A stretch of DNA of 64,000 bases from Anaerolineales bacterium (GTDB taxonomy: Bacteria; Chloroflexota; Anaerolineae; Anaerolineales; Villigracilaceae): NCBI GenBank assembly GCA_026928255.1, contig JAIXKJ010000003.1:829339-893338 (forward strand). Direction: 5' to 3'. Positions 18,903 through 27,589 of the stretch are shown here, one piece after another (within the stretch, counting starts at the first letter, position 1; each line of letters starts with the position of its first letter). Under the pieces are notes generated by a model. It saw only the letters and a list, made by a program, of their open reading frames with translations. It ran no database searches and was not told the origin of the DNA. A program made the translations under genes and the position numbers.

Positions 18903-19757
18903 TTATCGAAGCCAAAAAGTTAAGGTCAACGAATAAGCGGTTAACCCAAACACAATCAGCGCGGTGGACGCGAGCAATTTCCAATTGGGCGGATTCCCGT
19001 TGGCAATGGCGCGAACTTGGATAATTTGAAAAATCGCAAACGGCAGCGTGAGAAATGCGGGCCAAATCAGACTTAACGAAAATCCAAAAAGCGGCGCGAG
19101 CGCGAAAATAAAGTAAGCGGAAATAATCAATCCGTGATGAAGCGGCACGGCGCGTTCCCAAGTCAACACACGCAAGAGCGTGCCGCGCTGATATTTCTCG
19201 TCGTCCGCAAAAGTTTGGAAATCGAGAATCAGAAAATAAGCCAATGCCAACGCCGCGAGCGGAATAATCGAGACTGTCAACAAGCGATGCGTTTCGTTAG
19301 ATTGCAAAACAAAACCGATGGACGGAATAATATAAGCAATTTGAACCGCGAGAGTCAATTCGCCAAATCCGCGATTGATTAAACGAATTGGCGGAACGGC
19401 ATAAACGATAATGCCAATGAGCAAAAAGACAAACGGAAATACGCGGGATTGGTAATTAGCAATCAGCAAATAGACAAGCGTAATAGCCGTCGAAATTAAA
19501 CCGATTGAAACGTAAAGCAAATTGTTGCGAAGCGCTTCAATTTTGGCTGGCGTTTCGTTTTCAACCAACGGCTCGTTGTGCGGACGAAACGTCTCCGCCA
19601 GAAAATTCATGCTGAGTTGCGCCAATAAAACAGTCGCCAAGCCAAGTATGAAAACCGCAAGGCGAAAGGCAAATCCTAAATAGGCGGCGACGCTCGCCCC
19701 GAGCAGATAGGTCAACGCGGCGAGCGCCAAATATAACGGACGAGAAAGTTTGAACAA
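18903..19757 (-). CDS. UbiA-like prenyltransferase family membrane protein
   Basis: The 284-residue protein has 8-9 transmembrane helices and the general MenA/UbiA layout. The first acidic motif is degenerate (MNFLAETFRPHNEP instead of NDxxDxxxD). The second is recognisable as DFQTFADDEKYQRGT, close to DxxxDxxxGxxT. Enzymatic activity is therefore uncertain; it may be a divergent UbiA homolog. It is followed on the other strand by a GNAT gene and preceded by a DinB gene one base away on the same strand. Confidence 0.6.
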   Translation of the reverse strand: MFKLSRPLYLALAALTYLLGASVAAYLGFAFRLAVFILGLATVLLAQLSMNFLAETFRPHNEPLVENETPAKIEALRNNLLYVSIGLISTAITLVYLLIANYQSRVFPFVFLLIGIIVYAVPPIRLINRGFGELTLAVQIAYIIPSIGFVLQSNETHRLLTVSIIPLAALALAYFLILDFQTFADDEKYQRGTLLRVLTWERAVPLHHGLIISAYFIFALAPLFGFSLSLIWPAFLTLPFAIFQIIQVRAIANGNPPNWKLLASTALIVFGLTAYSLTLTFWLR

Positions 19758-19758
19758 T

Positions 19759-20229
19759 TTACCCTAATGCGCGTTTTACGTCGCGCTGATGCAGTTGATT
19801 GTGCGCGTAAAACATTTTGACCATTTCGCGCAAATCGGTTTCGCCCAAATACGGATGTCTTCCGCGCGCGTTTAAGTCGTCGTCCGAAAGACCGTCCACC
19901 CAAGCCGCCGTCTCGGCGCGGACTTGACGATATTGTTCCAGCAATTCGGCGGGAGAAAAATCTTTGGTCTTTTCCTGTTGCGCGGCGTTGTAGCGGTCAA
20001 TTGAAAAGTCGGGCGACGTCCCTTCGCCGCCGACGCGGATGTTTTCAAACAATTTCAACAATCGGCGCTCGGATGTTACCAAATGCGCCAACACATTGCG
20101 GACATTCCAAACCGTCCCTTCGGTGTAGACTTCTTTCGCCCAATCCTCTTCCTTCAACGCGAAAAAATATTGCCAGATGCGTTCGCCTTCAGATTTCAAC
20201 TTTTCAGCAAGTTCGGTTGATTCAGCCAT
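19759..20229 (-). CDS. DinB family protein
   Basis: The 156-residue protein is a four-helix DinB_2-type protein: WNVRNVLAHLVTSERRL (first metal His) and AHNQLHQRDVKRAL (the C-terminal HxxxHxxD-like ligands). The family includes thiol-dependent transferases and damage-inducible proteins of unknown substrate. AAGGAG lies before the ATG. It is co-directional with the UbiA-like gene with essentially no gap. Confidence 0.82.
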   Translation of the reverse strand: MAESTELAEKLKSEGERIWQYFFALKEEDWAKEVYTEGTVWNVRNVLAHLVTSERRLLKLFENIRVGGEGTSPDFSIDRYNAAQQEKTKDFSPAELLEQYRQVRAETAAWVDGLSDDDLNARGRHPYLGETDLREMVKMFYAHNQLHQRDVKRALG

Positions 20230-20330
20230 TTGATTCTCCTTGTATTTTTTGAATTACATATTCACACAAGCAAACATTCTTTATCTTTTAACCTGACGCT
20301 CAAAATAACCCGTCCGTTTTTATCCGTGAT

Positions 20331-20351
20331 TCCGTGAAAGAGTCCGTTTAT
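20331..20351. repeat. short dispersed repeat (TCCGTGA.AGAGTCCG family)
   Basis: A 21-base unit here differs by about two bases from two tandem copies at 38033-38053 and 38075-38095. It lies in the 120-bp gap between a DinB gene and a membrane glycosyltransferase-like gene. Confidence 0.5.
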
Positions 20352-22006
20352 TACTTCTCATACTTCGCATAATTAATCGAACGCTTGCCCGTGATCGGAT
20401 AATAATAATCCTTGAATTCATAAATCCGCTCGGCAATTTCTTCGCTGTCTTCAAAATCGGGGCGGACATAATAATAATGCGTGTCATACGGGCTGTCGCC
20501 AAAAATCGCCGCGAGAATGTAGCCGTGTTCCTCCGCGTAGGTCTTCATCAAAATCGTCATGCTAAACCAACGCTGCGCGAGGTTCGCCTCCGTCAACTTG
20601 GGCGGCACAAGCGGCGAGTAATAATCATGGAACATAATCACCTGCGGTTTTTTCTCGTCTAAATAGTCCGCCGTAATTTTTCCGTTATGCGCGATGAATG
20701 CATCGTTCAAACCCCAAGCGTCCAGCGCGTCCCAACCTGAATAATAAGGCAGCAAGCCCGCCTCCGTCGTCGCGATCAAATAACCCTTGCCGCGATAATC
20801 CGCCAACATTTTCGCCATCTCCAAACGCCCGTCGCGCTCGTAGGGTTGAGCGCAGGTTTTTTGATAAGACGTCAGAAAACAATTTTGAAACCAGGAATAA
20901 TAGACGACGCCCGCCGCCAACGCGATTAACGCCAAAACTCTCGCGCCCCTTTCGCGCACCGAAAGTTGATTCAGCCCATCGAGCCTGATGCCACGCACAA
21001 GCGGAATCCACGCCATGAGCGCAATAGGCAGAGTCGCGTATTGGAAGCGCGCGCCGTAATTCATCTCGTTCGAGACCAGCGCAAACGCGGACGCGAATCC
21101 CAAGATCGGAATCAAATACGCAAGAGTCATTTTCAGCGTCCGATTGTTTCGCAAGCCGAGAAGAAAGGCAAGAGTTAGCGGAAGCGAAAGCCGCAAGGTG
21201 TTGAGCATTGAGATTCTGAAAATCGTCCACGACCAGCCGCCGCCTTTTTTATAAAAAGGATTCGGCAACGGGTAACCGAAGTAATTCCAACGCCAAAGAA
21301 AATACGCGCCGCCTAATATCAAAAAGACCGCGCCGAAGGTTAAGACGATTGAAATAATTTTGCTTCGCTTAATTCCGTCCCACGAAAGCGGCGCGTCGAA
21401 AATTCTCATCAAGACGACGGAGATTAACATCAGCGCGGCGAGGATGACTCCTTCGGGGCGAATCAAGCCTGTGATTAATCCGCTGAGGGCGAAGGCGAGC
21501 GAAAGCCAAAAGCGCGGATTCGCTTCCTGAATCAGAATCAAGCCCAAAGTCCAAGTGGCGGCGGCGGCGAGAGCGAAGAAAGGAGTCCCGAAATAAGCGG
21601 AGACGTAGGAAAATCCTACGCCGACGGCAAGGTAAAGTCCGCTTAAAAATGAAAGCGGAATCGAGCCGTTGTTGACGCGGCGATTCGTCCAGTAAACGAT
21701 TAACACGGTCAGCAAATGCGAAAGAAAACCGATGCCGCGCACAGACTGACCGACGGTGAAGCCGAGTTTGATGAGCGCGGCGGCGGCGACCATAAAGAGA
21801 AAATCAGTCGCGCCGTCCACGGGCGCTTCGCCGACGTTCCAAACCACGCCCTGCCCTTGCGCGAGGTGTTGCGAATAGCGCATGAGCATGGCGGCGTCTT
21901 CAAAGGGCGGAATGTCGAAGACGACGTATTTGGCGGCGTAAAAAAGCGCGGCGGCGACGAGCAGAATCGAAACCAGAAAATCGGGAAGATTTTTTTTGAG
22001 AGGCAT
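20351..22006 (-). CDS. GT-C type membrane glycosyltransferase-like protein
   Basis: The 551-residue protein has about ten hydrophobic helices in residues 1-400 and a soluble C-terminal part. The first loop holds PPFEDAAMLMRYSQHLAQGQG followed by VWNVGEAPVDGATDFL. This D-rich first-loop pattern (acid, R-Y, GxG, N-xGE, G-T) is seen in GT-C lipid-linked-sugar transferases such as ArnT/PMT and arabinosyl/mannosyl transferases. The likely role is to transfer a sugar from a polyprenyl carrier outside the membrane. Family level only; acceptor and donor unknown. The stop region overlaps a short repeat. Confidence 0.65.
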   Translation of the reverse strand: MPLKKNLPDFLVSILLVAAALFYAAKYVVFDIPPFEDAAMLMRYSQHLAQGQGVVWNVGEAPVDGATDFLFMVAAAALIKLGFTVGQSVRGIGFLSHLLTVLIVYWTNRRVNNGSIPLSFLSGLYLAVGVGFSYVSAYFGTPFFALAAAATWTLGLILIQEANPRFWLSLAFALSGLITGLIRPEGVILAALMLISVVLMRIFDAPLSWDGIKRSKIISIVLTFGAVFLILGGAYFLWRWNYFGYPLPNPFYKKGGGWSWTIFRISMLNTLRLSLPLTLAFLLGLRNNRTLKMTLAYLIPILGFASAFALVSNEMNYGARFQYATLPIALMAWIPLVRGIRLDGLNQLSVRERGARVLALIALAAGVVYYSWFQNCFLTSYQKTCAQPYERDGRLEMAKMLADYRGKGYLIATTEAGLLPYYSGWDALDAWGLNDAFIAHNGKITADYLDEKKPQVIMFHDYYSPLVPPKLTEANLAQRWFSMTILMKTYAEEHGYILAAIFGDSPYDTHYYYVRPDFEDSEEIAERIYEFKDYYYPITGKRSINYAKYEK

Positions 22007-22012
22007 AGGGAA

Positions 22013-22729
22013 TTAAAGGAGCGAGTAGCCGCCGTCCACGACGAGGGTTTGCCCGGTGATGTATTCGTTTTGGACGAGAAACTCCAACGCGGAAGCGAGT
22101 TCGTCCAGCGCGGCGGCGCGTTTGAGCGGAATTTTTTCGACGAGGCGCTTCCACTGTTCGGGCGAAACCGCGTCGGATTGCAAGACCAGGCCGGGCGCAA
22201 TGGCGTTGACGCGAATGGTCGGCGCGAAAGAACGCGCGAGGACTTTGGTCAGCGATTCGAGCGCCGCCTTGCTGACGGTGTACGGCGCGTAACGACTCCA
22301 GGCTTTTTGCGCGCCGACGTCGGAGATGTTGACGATGACGCCGCCTTGCGTCATGCGCTCTGCGGCGCGTTGGGCGACGAGGAACGGCGCGCGCAAGTTG
22401 AGGTCGAGCGCCGCGTCCCATTGACACAACTCCGCGTCGCGCGGGCTGACGACTTCCATAATCGCCGCCGAGTTGACGACAACTTTGAGCGGCGCGTTCA
22501 TTTGGTCTGCTATGGAAAAGAGAAAGTCAACTTTTTTGGGGTTGGTCAAATCGGCGCGGATGGGCAAACAGTCTGCGCCGAGCGCGCGAATTTCCTTCGC
22601 CGTTTTTTCGGCTTCGGAGACCGACCCGCGATAATGAAGCGCGACGGCGTATCCCATGCGGGCGAGGCGCAACGCAAAGGCTTTTCCGACGCGATGCGCG
22701 CCGCCTGTAACAAGAGCAAGGTTGGACAT
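22013..22729 (-). CDS. short-chain dehydrogenase, pteridine-reductase-like
   Basis: The 238-residue protein has the Rossmann motif ALVTGGAHRVGKAFALRLA; the TGGAxRxG form is typical of pteridine reductases (PTR1/FolM-like). It also has NSAA and the catalytic YTVSKAA, and ends ITGQTLVVDGGYSLL. It probably reduces dihydrobiopterin/dihydrofolate or a ketone with NADPH. The start at 22729 is chosen because TACAAT lies 6 bases upstream on this strand; a longer ORF from 22747 overlaps that promoter box. Confidence 0.82.
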   Translation of the reverse strand: MSNLALVTGGAHRVGKAFALRLARMGYAVALHYRGSVSEAEKTAKEIRALGADCLPIRADLTNPKKVDFLFSIADQMNAPLKVVVNSAAIMEVVSPRDAELCQWDAALDLNLRAPFLVAQRAAERMTQGGVIVNISDVGAQKAWSRYAPYTVSKAALESLTKVLARSFAPTIRVNAIAPGLVLQSDAVSPEQWKRLVEKIPLKRAAALDELASALEFLVQNEYITGQTLVVDGGYSLL

Positions 22730-22735
22730 GCTTAA

Positions 22736-22741
22736 ATTGTA
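22736..22741 (-). promoter_or_regulatory. -10 box of leaderless promoter for the SDR gene
   Basis: TACAAT on the minus strand is followed after 6 bases by ATG at 22729. Confidence 0.5.
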
Positions 22742-22830
22742 AACCATAACGCATTGGATTTATGACTTTACGGTTTCGCCTTCCGCGTATAAGATGAACG
22801 CCATTTTATAAATATCGGAGAAAAAGATTT

Positions 22831-23319
22831 ATGAATTGGCTGGTCGTCTTTCGTTGGATTCACATCCTATCTGGAGTTTCATGGCTGGGAGAAGTCGCTA
22901 CAATTAATTTCGTGCTTGTCCCCGCCGTTTTGAGAATGAGCAAAGAACAGCGTCCGCATTTTGTGCACAGCGTCTTTCCGCGCATCTTTCATTTAGCGTC
23001 GGCGCTTTCGGGAACGGCGATCGTTTCGGGCGCGGTCGTCAACTATTTGATGACGGGTTGGAAATGGGAAAACTTAATGGCGCTCTTGCACACGCGCTGG
23101 GGAATCAGCATTCTCATCGGCGGCGGACTCGGATTTCTGTTGGCGATGTTCCACTTCTTCGTCGAGAGCAAACTCGAACCCATTGCCATTGACGCGGACG
23201 CGATGACCGACGAGGAGATGGAAAAGCATCTCGTCGTTTTGAAAATCATTCCGCGAGTCGGCATGGGGATTTTATTGGTCATCATTGTTTCGATGATGAT
23301 TGCCGCGAGAGGGTTTTAG
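22831..23319 (+). CDS. CopD-like small integral membrane protein
   Basis: The 162-residue protein has four transmembrane helices. It begins FRWIHILSGVSWLGEVATINFVLVPAVL, the conserved histidine-containing first helix of CopD/DUF2269-type membrane proteins. His residues in helices 1, 2 and 3 (HILSG, HFVHSVFPRIFHLAS, HFFVE) could bind haem or copper. CGGAG precedes the ATG. Exact function unknown. Confidence 0.65.
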   Translation: MNWLVVFRWIHILSGVSWLGEVATINFVLVPAVLRMSKEQRPHFVHSVFPRIFHLASALSGTAIVSGAVVNYLMTGWKWENLMALLHTRWGISILIGGGLGFLLAMFHFFVESKLEPIAIDADAMTDEEMEKHLVVLKIIPRVGMGILLVIIVSMMIAARGF

Positions 23320-23338
23320 AACGATTTGAACCGCGAAG

Positions 23339-23380
23339 CCGCAAAGGCAAATTCTTTTTTCGCCTTTGCGGTTGCGTTTT
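23339..23380 (+). terminator. rho-independent type hairpin after the CopD-like gene
   Basis: CCGCAAAGGC and GCCTTTGCGG (10-bp stem, T-rich loop) are followed by a moderately T-rich stretch. It separates the CopD-like gene from the next promoter. Confidence 0.6.
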
Positions 23381-23413
23381 CAAAAAAAACGTTCGCATTC
23401 AAAGCGGAATGGG

Positions 23414-23419
23414 TATAAT
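23414..23419 (+). promoter_or_regulatory. -10 box of leaderless promoter
   Basis: TATAAT, then 6 bases, then ATG at 23426. A weak -35 (TTCGCA at 23392) is 16 bases upstream. There is no ribosome site. Confidence 0.6.
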
Positions 23420-23425
23420 CGCCCC

Positions 23426-24706
23426 ATGCTTTTACGTTTTTTGCGCGGCGCGGAAATCGCCATTTTGCTTTTCATCCTCGCCGTCTTAACCGGATTCAGC
23501 GCCCCTTCGCTCGACAACCCCATCGAAAAGATTCGCGCCTACACGCGCAACCTCGAATTTGACTACCTCGAATGGGTGGGCGACGCGGCGGCGTTGAAAC
23601 TTCGCGCCGCTTCGGTCAACTTGCCGCAAAGCCTCGCCCGCGACGAACAAAAGAAAATTGTCGTCGAATATTTCCGCGCGCTGCAAACGATTTTTGAAAA
23701 CGAATATCGCCTCTCGCAAATTTACGCCGACCCCGCCGTAGATGACAAAGAGTCGGCTTCCGCTTCCGTCCGCGCCGAACTCGCCGATTTATACGCGCGT
23801 CAAAACCAAATCGCGCCGCTGGCGGAATCCATCCTGCAAGAGCAGGTCGCGCAAGTCCTCGCCGAGCAAGGGCTAACCTTCGGCGGGCAACCCATCCCCA
23901 ACGTTTGGTATCACTCCACGCCTTTGCCGCTGGCGCTGATCATATCGCCGCGTGATCATATCGAACAGCGCGCCAACATCTCCGTCAACGCCGACCTGCC
24001 GCTGGACGAACAAGTCAAACTCGAAGAGCGCGTTTCGCAAAATCTCGACGTCTCTTCGCTGGTCGTCGAAATTGGCGGCGTGGGCGTTTACCCCACAATG
24101 GTGGCGCGCACGACCAACCTTAACTGGCTGCTTAGCACTATTGCCCACGAGTGGATTCACAACTACCTTACTTTGCGCCCGCTGGGGTTGCTCTACGACG
24201 CCACGCCCGAACTGCGGACGATGAACGAAACGACCACGTCTATTGCCGGCGATGAAATTGGAAATCTCGTCATCGAGCAGTTTTATCCAGAATTAAAACC
24301 CGCCGCGCTGCCGACCTTGAACTTAATCTCTTTTCCTGCGGCATTTTCTCGCGCCGAAGCCGCTGAGCCGCCGCCTTTCGACTTCCGCGCTGAAATGCAC
24401 GAGACGCGAGTCCGCGCCGACGAACTGCTCGCCGAAGGAAAAATTGACGAAGCCGAAGTCTACATGGAAGCGCGCCGTCAACTCTTTTTGCAAAACGGCT
24501 ATTTGATTCGCAAACTTAACCAAGCCTACTTCGCCTTCAACGGCGCTTACGCCGACGTGCCGGGCGGCGCGGCGGGCGAAGACCCCGTCGGTCCCGCCGT
24601 GCGTTCGCTGCGCGCGCAAAGCGCCTCGCTCAAAGCCTTCGTCCAAACCATCGCTTGGATGCGCTCCTTCGATCAATTGCAGAAAGCGGTCAATCAACAA
24701 CCATGA
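23426..24706 (+). CDS. membrane-anchored putative zinc metalloprotease (HEWIH motif)
   Basis: The 426-residue protein has one N-terminal transmembrane helix (~residues 9-27) and a large extracytoplasmic part. Near residue 240 is TIAHEWIHNYL, an HExxH zinc-protease signature, followed by NETTTSIAGDEIGN, whose Glu could be the third ligand in a gluzincin-type site. I do not recognise a named peptidase family. The start at 23426 is supported by TATAAT six bases upstream. Its last bases overlap the next lipoprotein gene (ATGA), so the two are co-expressed. Together they suggest envelope protein quality control, an inference from context. Confidence 0.72.
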   Translation: MLLRFLRGAEIAILLFILAVLTGFSAPSLDNPIEKIRAYTRNLEFDYLEWVGDAAALKLRAASVNLPQSLARDEQKKIVVEYFRALQTIFENEYRLSQIYADPAVDDKESASASVRAELADLYARQNQIAPLAESILQEQVAQVLAEQGLTFGGQPIPNVWYHSTPLPLALIISPRDHIEQRANISVNADLPLDEQVKLEERVSQNLDVSSLVVEIGGVGVYPTMVARTTNLNWLLSTIAHEWIHNYLTLRPLGLLYDATPELRTMNETTTSIAGDEIGNLVIEQFYPELKPAALPTLNLISFPAAFSRAEAAEPPPFDFRAEMHETRVRADELLAEGKIDEAEVYMEARRQLFLQNGYLIRKLNQAYFAFNGAYADVPGGAAGEDPVGPAVRSLRAQSASLKAFVQTIAWMRSFDQLQKAVNQQP

Positions 24707-25962
24707 AAAAAATCGCCTTCGGGCTGACGTTGCTCGGCTTCGCCTTTTTCCTCAACGCCTGCGGAACAAATGAAACGCCGCCGACTCCGACGCGGGCTGC
24801 GCTTGCGATTACGCCCTTCGTCGCCACCGAACCCGTCGCCTCGCCCACAGCGGAATATTCCTGCGAAGCGCTCGACATTCTTTCCACCGCCACGCCAAGC
24901 GGACAGTCTTCGATCGTATCCGTTACGGCGGACGATTTCATCTTCGGAAAAAAAGACGCGCCTATTACGCTTATCGAATACTGCGATTTTCACTCAGGCG
25001 GATGTTACGTTATGGCGCAAACGATCGCGGAGTTGACGCGAAACTTCCCCGACCAAATTCGCCTCGTCTTTCGCCCGCTGCCGTTGGGCAACGGCGAATG
25101 GGACAAATCCGACCTTTCAGTTTTGGCGGCGTTGTCGGCGAATCAGCAAGGCAAGTTTTGGGAGATGTATAATCTGCTGTTCAGCAAATACGACCAATGG
25201 GCAAACCTCAGCCCGAAAGATTTTCTAATTTGGCTGGCAAAAGAAGCCATCGGCGCGGGCATAGACGCGAAACGCCTCGTGGCGGATTCCGAATCCGACG
25301 AGGTGCGAATTAAGTTCAAATCCGCGCAAGAGGCGGCGCAAAAGTTTTACGTCTCCGCCGTGCCGCTGGTCTTCCTCAACGGCGCGTTGACTCAATCTTA
25401 CGTTTTAGATTATCGCAGTTTGTCCGAAGCCGTCGGTTTGATTTTGCTCGGCGAAAAACAATTCGCGCAATGTCCGCCCTTTAACATAGACGCGGCGAAG
25501 CAATACGTCGCCACGATTGAAACGGAAAAAGGAAATATTGTCCTGCAACTCTTCCCCGACAAAGCGCCGCTGGCGGTCAACTCGTTTGTTTTTTTGGCGC
25601 GGCAAGGATGGTACGATGGCGTAACTTTTCATCGCGTCATTCCCGGTTTTATCGCGCAAACGGGCGACCCCAGCGGAACGGGCAAAGGCAACCCCGGTTA
25701 TTTTTTCAAAAACGAAATCAGCAATTTGAAGTTCGACGCGCCGGGCGTGGTCGGTATGGCAAATTCGGGGCCCGACGCGAACGGCAGTCAATTCTTCATC
25801 ACTTTTGCCGCCGCCGATCACTTGGACGGCGCTTATACAATTTTCGGCAGAGTCATCAGCGGACTTGACGTCGTCGAGCGGTTGACTCCGCGCGACCCGT
25901 CGCAAGGCGGCGTTCTTCCCGCTGGCGACGCGATTTTACGCGTCACGATTGACGAGAAATAG
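24703..25962 (+). CDS. lipoprotein fusing a DsbA-like thioredoxin domain to a cyclophilin PPIase
   Basis: The 419-residue protein has signal and lipobox LNAC. A thioredoxin_4/DsbA-like domain spans ~residues 75-245; its active-site region reads EYCDFHSGGCYVMA where DsbA-type proteins have CPxC, so the first active cysteine is displaced or lost. A cyclophilin-type peptidyl-prolyl isomerase follows (~265-418: ETEKGNIVLQLFPDKAPLAV, GVTFHRVIPGFIAQTGD, ANGSQFFIT). It is a membrane-tethered folding factor outside the cell membrane combining thiol and proline chemistry. It is translationally coupled to the HEWIH protease. Confidence 0.85.
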   Translation: MKKIAFGLTLLGFAFFLNACGTNETPPTPTRAALAITPFVATEPVASPTAEYSCEALDILSTATPSGQSSIVSVTADDFIFGKKDAPITLIEYCDFHSGGCYVMAQTIAELTRNFPDQIRLVFRPLPLGNGEWDKSDLSVLAALSANQQGKFWEMYNLLFSKYDQWANLSPKDFLIWLAKEAIGAGIDAKRLVADSESDEVRIKFKSAQEAAQKFYVSAVPLVFLNGALTQSYVLDYRSLSEAVGLILLGEKQFAQCPPFNIDAAKQYVATIETEKGNIVLQLFPDKAPLAVNSFVFLARQGWYDGVTFHRVIPGFIAQTGDPSGTGKGNPGYFFKNEISNLKFDAPGVVGMANSGPDANGSQFFITFAAADHLDGAYTIFGRVISGLDVVERLTPRDPSQGGVLPAGDAILRVTIDEK

Positions 25963-26006
25963 CAAAAAGCGCAAGACAAATAAAAACAGCGTTAAAGGTT
26001 TACTCT

Positions 26007-26852
26007 ATGAAATATTCGCTTCACGCGCGCGAAGGCGACCTCGCGCAATTGGTCGGGCTGACGCACAAGCATTTTATTTTCACGTTGAAGGCGGGAGAGC
26101 GCTTTCAAAGCCATCGCGGAATTATTCCGCATGACGAATTAATCGGCGCGGCTTGGGGTTCGCAAGTTTTCAGCCACACGGGCGCGCCGTTCTTTTTGCT
26201 GCAACCGTCCATGTCGGATATCCTTAACGATTTGCCGCGCACGACGCAAATTCTTTACCCGAAAGACATCGGTTATATTTTGATGCAAATGGGAATCGCG
26301 GAAGGACAAACCGTCCTCGAAGCGGGAACGGGGTCGGGCGCGATGACGATTGCCATGTCCGCGGCGGTGGGCGCAAGCGGACGAATCGTCTCGTATGAAA
26401 AAAACGCCGACACGCAAAACTTAGCGAAGAAGAATTTGGAACGAGTCGGGCTCGCCCCTCGCGTGGATTTCAAACTGCGCGACATTCAAGAAGGCTTTGA
26501 CGAAACCGACGCCGACGCCTTCTTCCTCGACGTGCAGACTCCTTTCGAGTACATCAAGCAAGTCCGCGCGACGTTGAAGCCCGGCGGTTTTTTCGGAACG
26601 CTCATGCCGACGTATAACCAAGTCGAAAAGACGCTCTACGCTTTGAAAAAACATCATTTCGCTTTTGTCGAAGTCTGCGAGTTGATGTTGCGCTATTACA
26701 AGACCAATCCCGCCCGCCTGCGCCCCACCGACCGCATGATCGCCCACAGCGGCTATCTAGTCTTTGCGCGGAAAATCGAGCCGAGCGACGACCCGCGCGG
26801 AGAGAAATTAGCCAAAGAAATTATCGGCATTGAAGAAGAGCGCGAAGAATAA
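26007..26852 (+). CDS. trmI: tRNA (adenine-N1-)-methyltransferase TrmI
   Basis: The 281-residue protein has the TrmI layout: an N-terminal beta domain (HKHFIFTLKAGERFQSHRG), then a Rossmann methyltransferase with motif I VLEAGTGSGAMTIAMS. FLDVQTP fits the catalytic-acid motif IV (LD.P). It methylates N1 of adenine 58 in the tRNA T-loop using S-adenosylmethionine. A nudix gene follows 8 bases later. Length fits the family. Confidence 0.9.
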   Translation: MKYSLHAREGDLAQLVGLTHKHFIFTLKAGERFQSHRGIIPHDELIGAAWGSQVFSHTGAPFFLLQPSMSDILNDLPRTTQILYPKDIGYILMQMGIAEGQTVLEAGTGSGAMTIAMSAAVGASGRIVSYEKNADTQNLAKKNLERVGLAPRVDFKLRDIQEGFDETDADAFFLDVQTPFEYIKQVRATLKPGGFFGTLMPTYNQVEKTLYALKKHHFAFVEVCELMLRYYKTNPARLRPTDRMIAHSGYLVFARKIEPSDDPRGEKLAKEIIGIEEEREE

Positions 26853-26860
26853 TTTTCTCG

Positions 26861-27460
26861 ATGAACGAAATCACCGAAGAATTCATCCGCCGCCAACTAA
26901 ATGAGACTAACCGCGCGCGCGTCGAAACGGACGGCTACGCGGAAATTCCCGTCCACCCCGACGTCAACCTTAAATGCGCGGCGGTTCTCGTCCCGCTGAT
27001 GTGTTCGCAAAACGAATGGCATGTGCTTTACACGCGCCGAACGGACCAACTCGAATCGCACAAAGGACAAGTCGCCTTTCCGGGCGGCGCGTGCGACGAA
27101 GGCGAGACGACTCCCGAAGAGACGGCGCTGCGCGAAGCGGATGAAGAGATTGGCGTCCGCCCCAGCGCCGTGAAAGTCATCGGCCGGTTGAGCCGCATGA
27201 TCACGATCAGCAAGTTTAAGGTAACGCCCGTCGTCGGCGTGATTCCGTTTCCTTGCGTTTTCAAAACTTCCAGCGCGGAAGTGGCGCGAGTTTTCACCAT
27301 CCCCTTGCTTTGGCTGGCAGACCGCAATAATTATTGGGAATTCAACATCCCTAATTCCGAGCGGACGATTATCGCTTATCACCCTTACGACGGCGAATTG
27401 CTTTGGGGCGCCACGGCGCGGATGACGCTCAACTTTTTATCGCTGCTCGATTTGCTTTAA
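26861..27460 (+). CDS. NUDIX hydrolase, CoA pyrophosphatase-like
   Basis: The 199-residue protein has a full Nudix box around residues 75-97 (GGACDEGETTPEETALREA then DEEIGV). The preceding YTRRTDQLESHKGQVAFPGG is the CoA-pyrophosphatase (NudL) signature (LxxHxGQVxFPGG). It cleaves CoA or related nucleotide diphosphates with Mg2+ or Mn2+. It is co-directional with trmI. Confidence 0.88.
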   Translation: MNEITEEFIRRQLNETNRARVETDGYAEIPVHPDVNLKCAAVLVPLMCSQNEWHVLYTRRTDQLESHKGQVAFPGGACDEGETTPEETALREADEEIGVRPSAVKVIGRLSRMITISKFKVTPVVGVIPFPCVFKTSSAEVARVFTIPLLWLADRNNYWEFNIPNSERTIIAYHPYDGELLWGATARMTLNFLSLLDLL

Positions 27461-27486
27461 TTTTGTCATATTACAATCACAGCCTT

Positions 27487-27530
27487 AAAGCGGATAAACT
27501 TCACTAACATTATCCGCTTTGAGGTTTTAT
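27487..27530 (+). terminator. intrinsic terminator-like hairpin after the nudix gene
   Basis: AAAGCGGATAA and TTATCCGCTTT form an 11-bp perfect stem with a 12-base loop, followed by GAGGTTTTAT. Confidence 0.65.
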
Positions 27531-27589
27531 ACTAACGTCGCATTAACGCTCGCAAAAAATAGATGCGAGAACATCAAAGGAGTATTTCT

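Noticed and set aside
21716..22735. 339-residue plus-strand ORF
   Set aside because: It is antisense to the SDR and membrane glycosyltransferase genes, with Arg/Gly-rich shadow composition.
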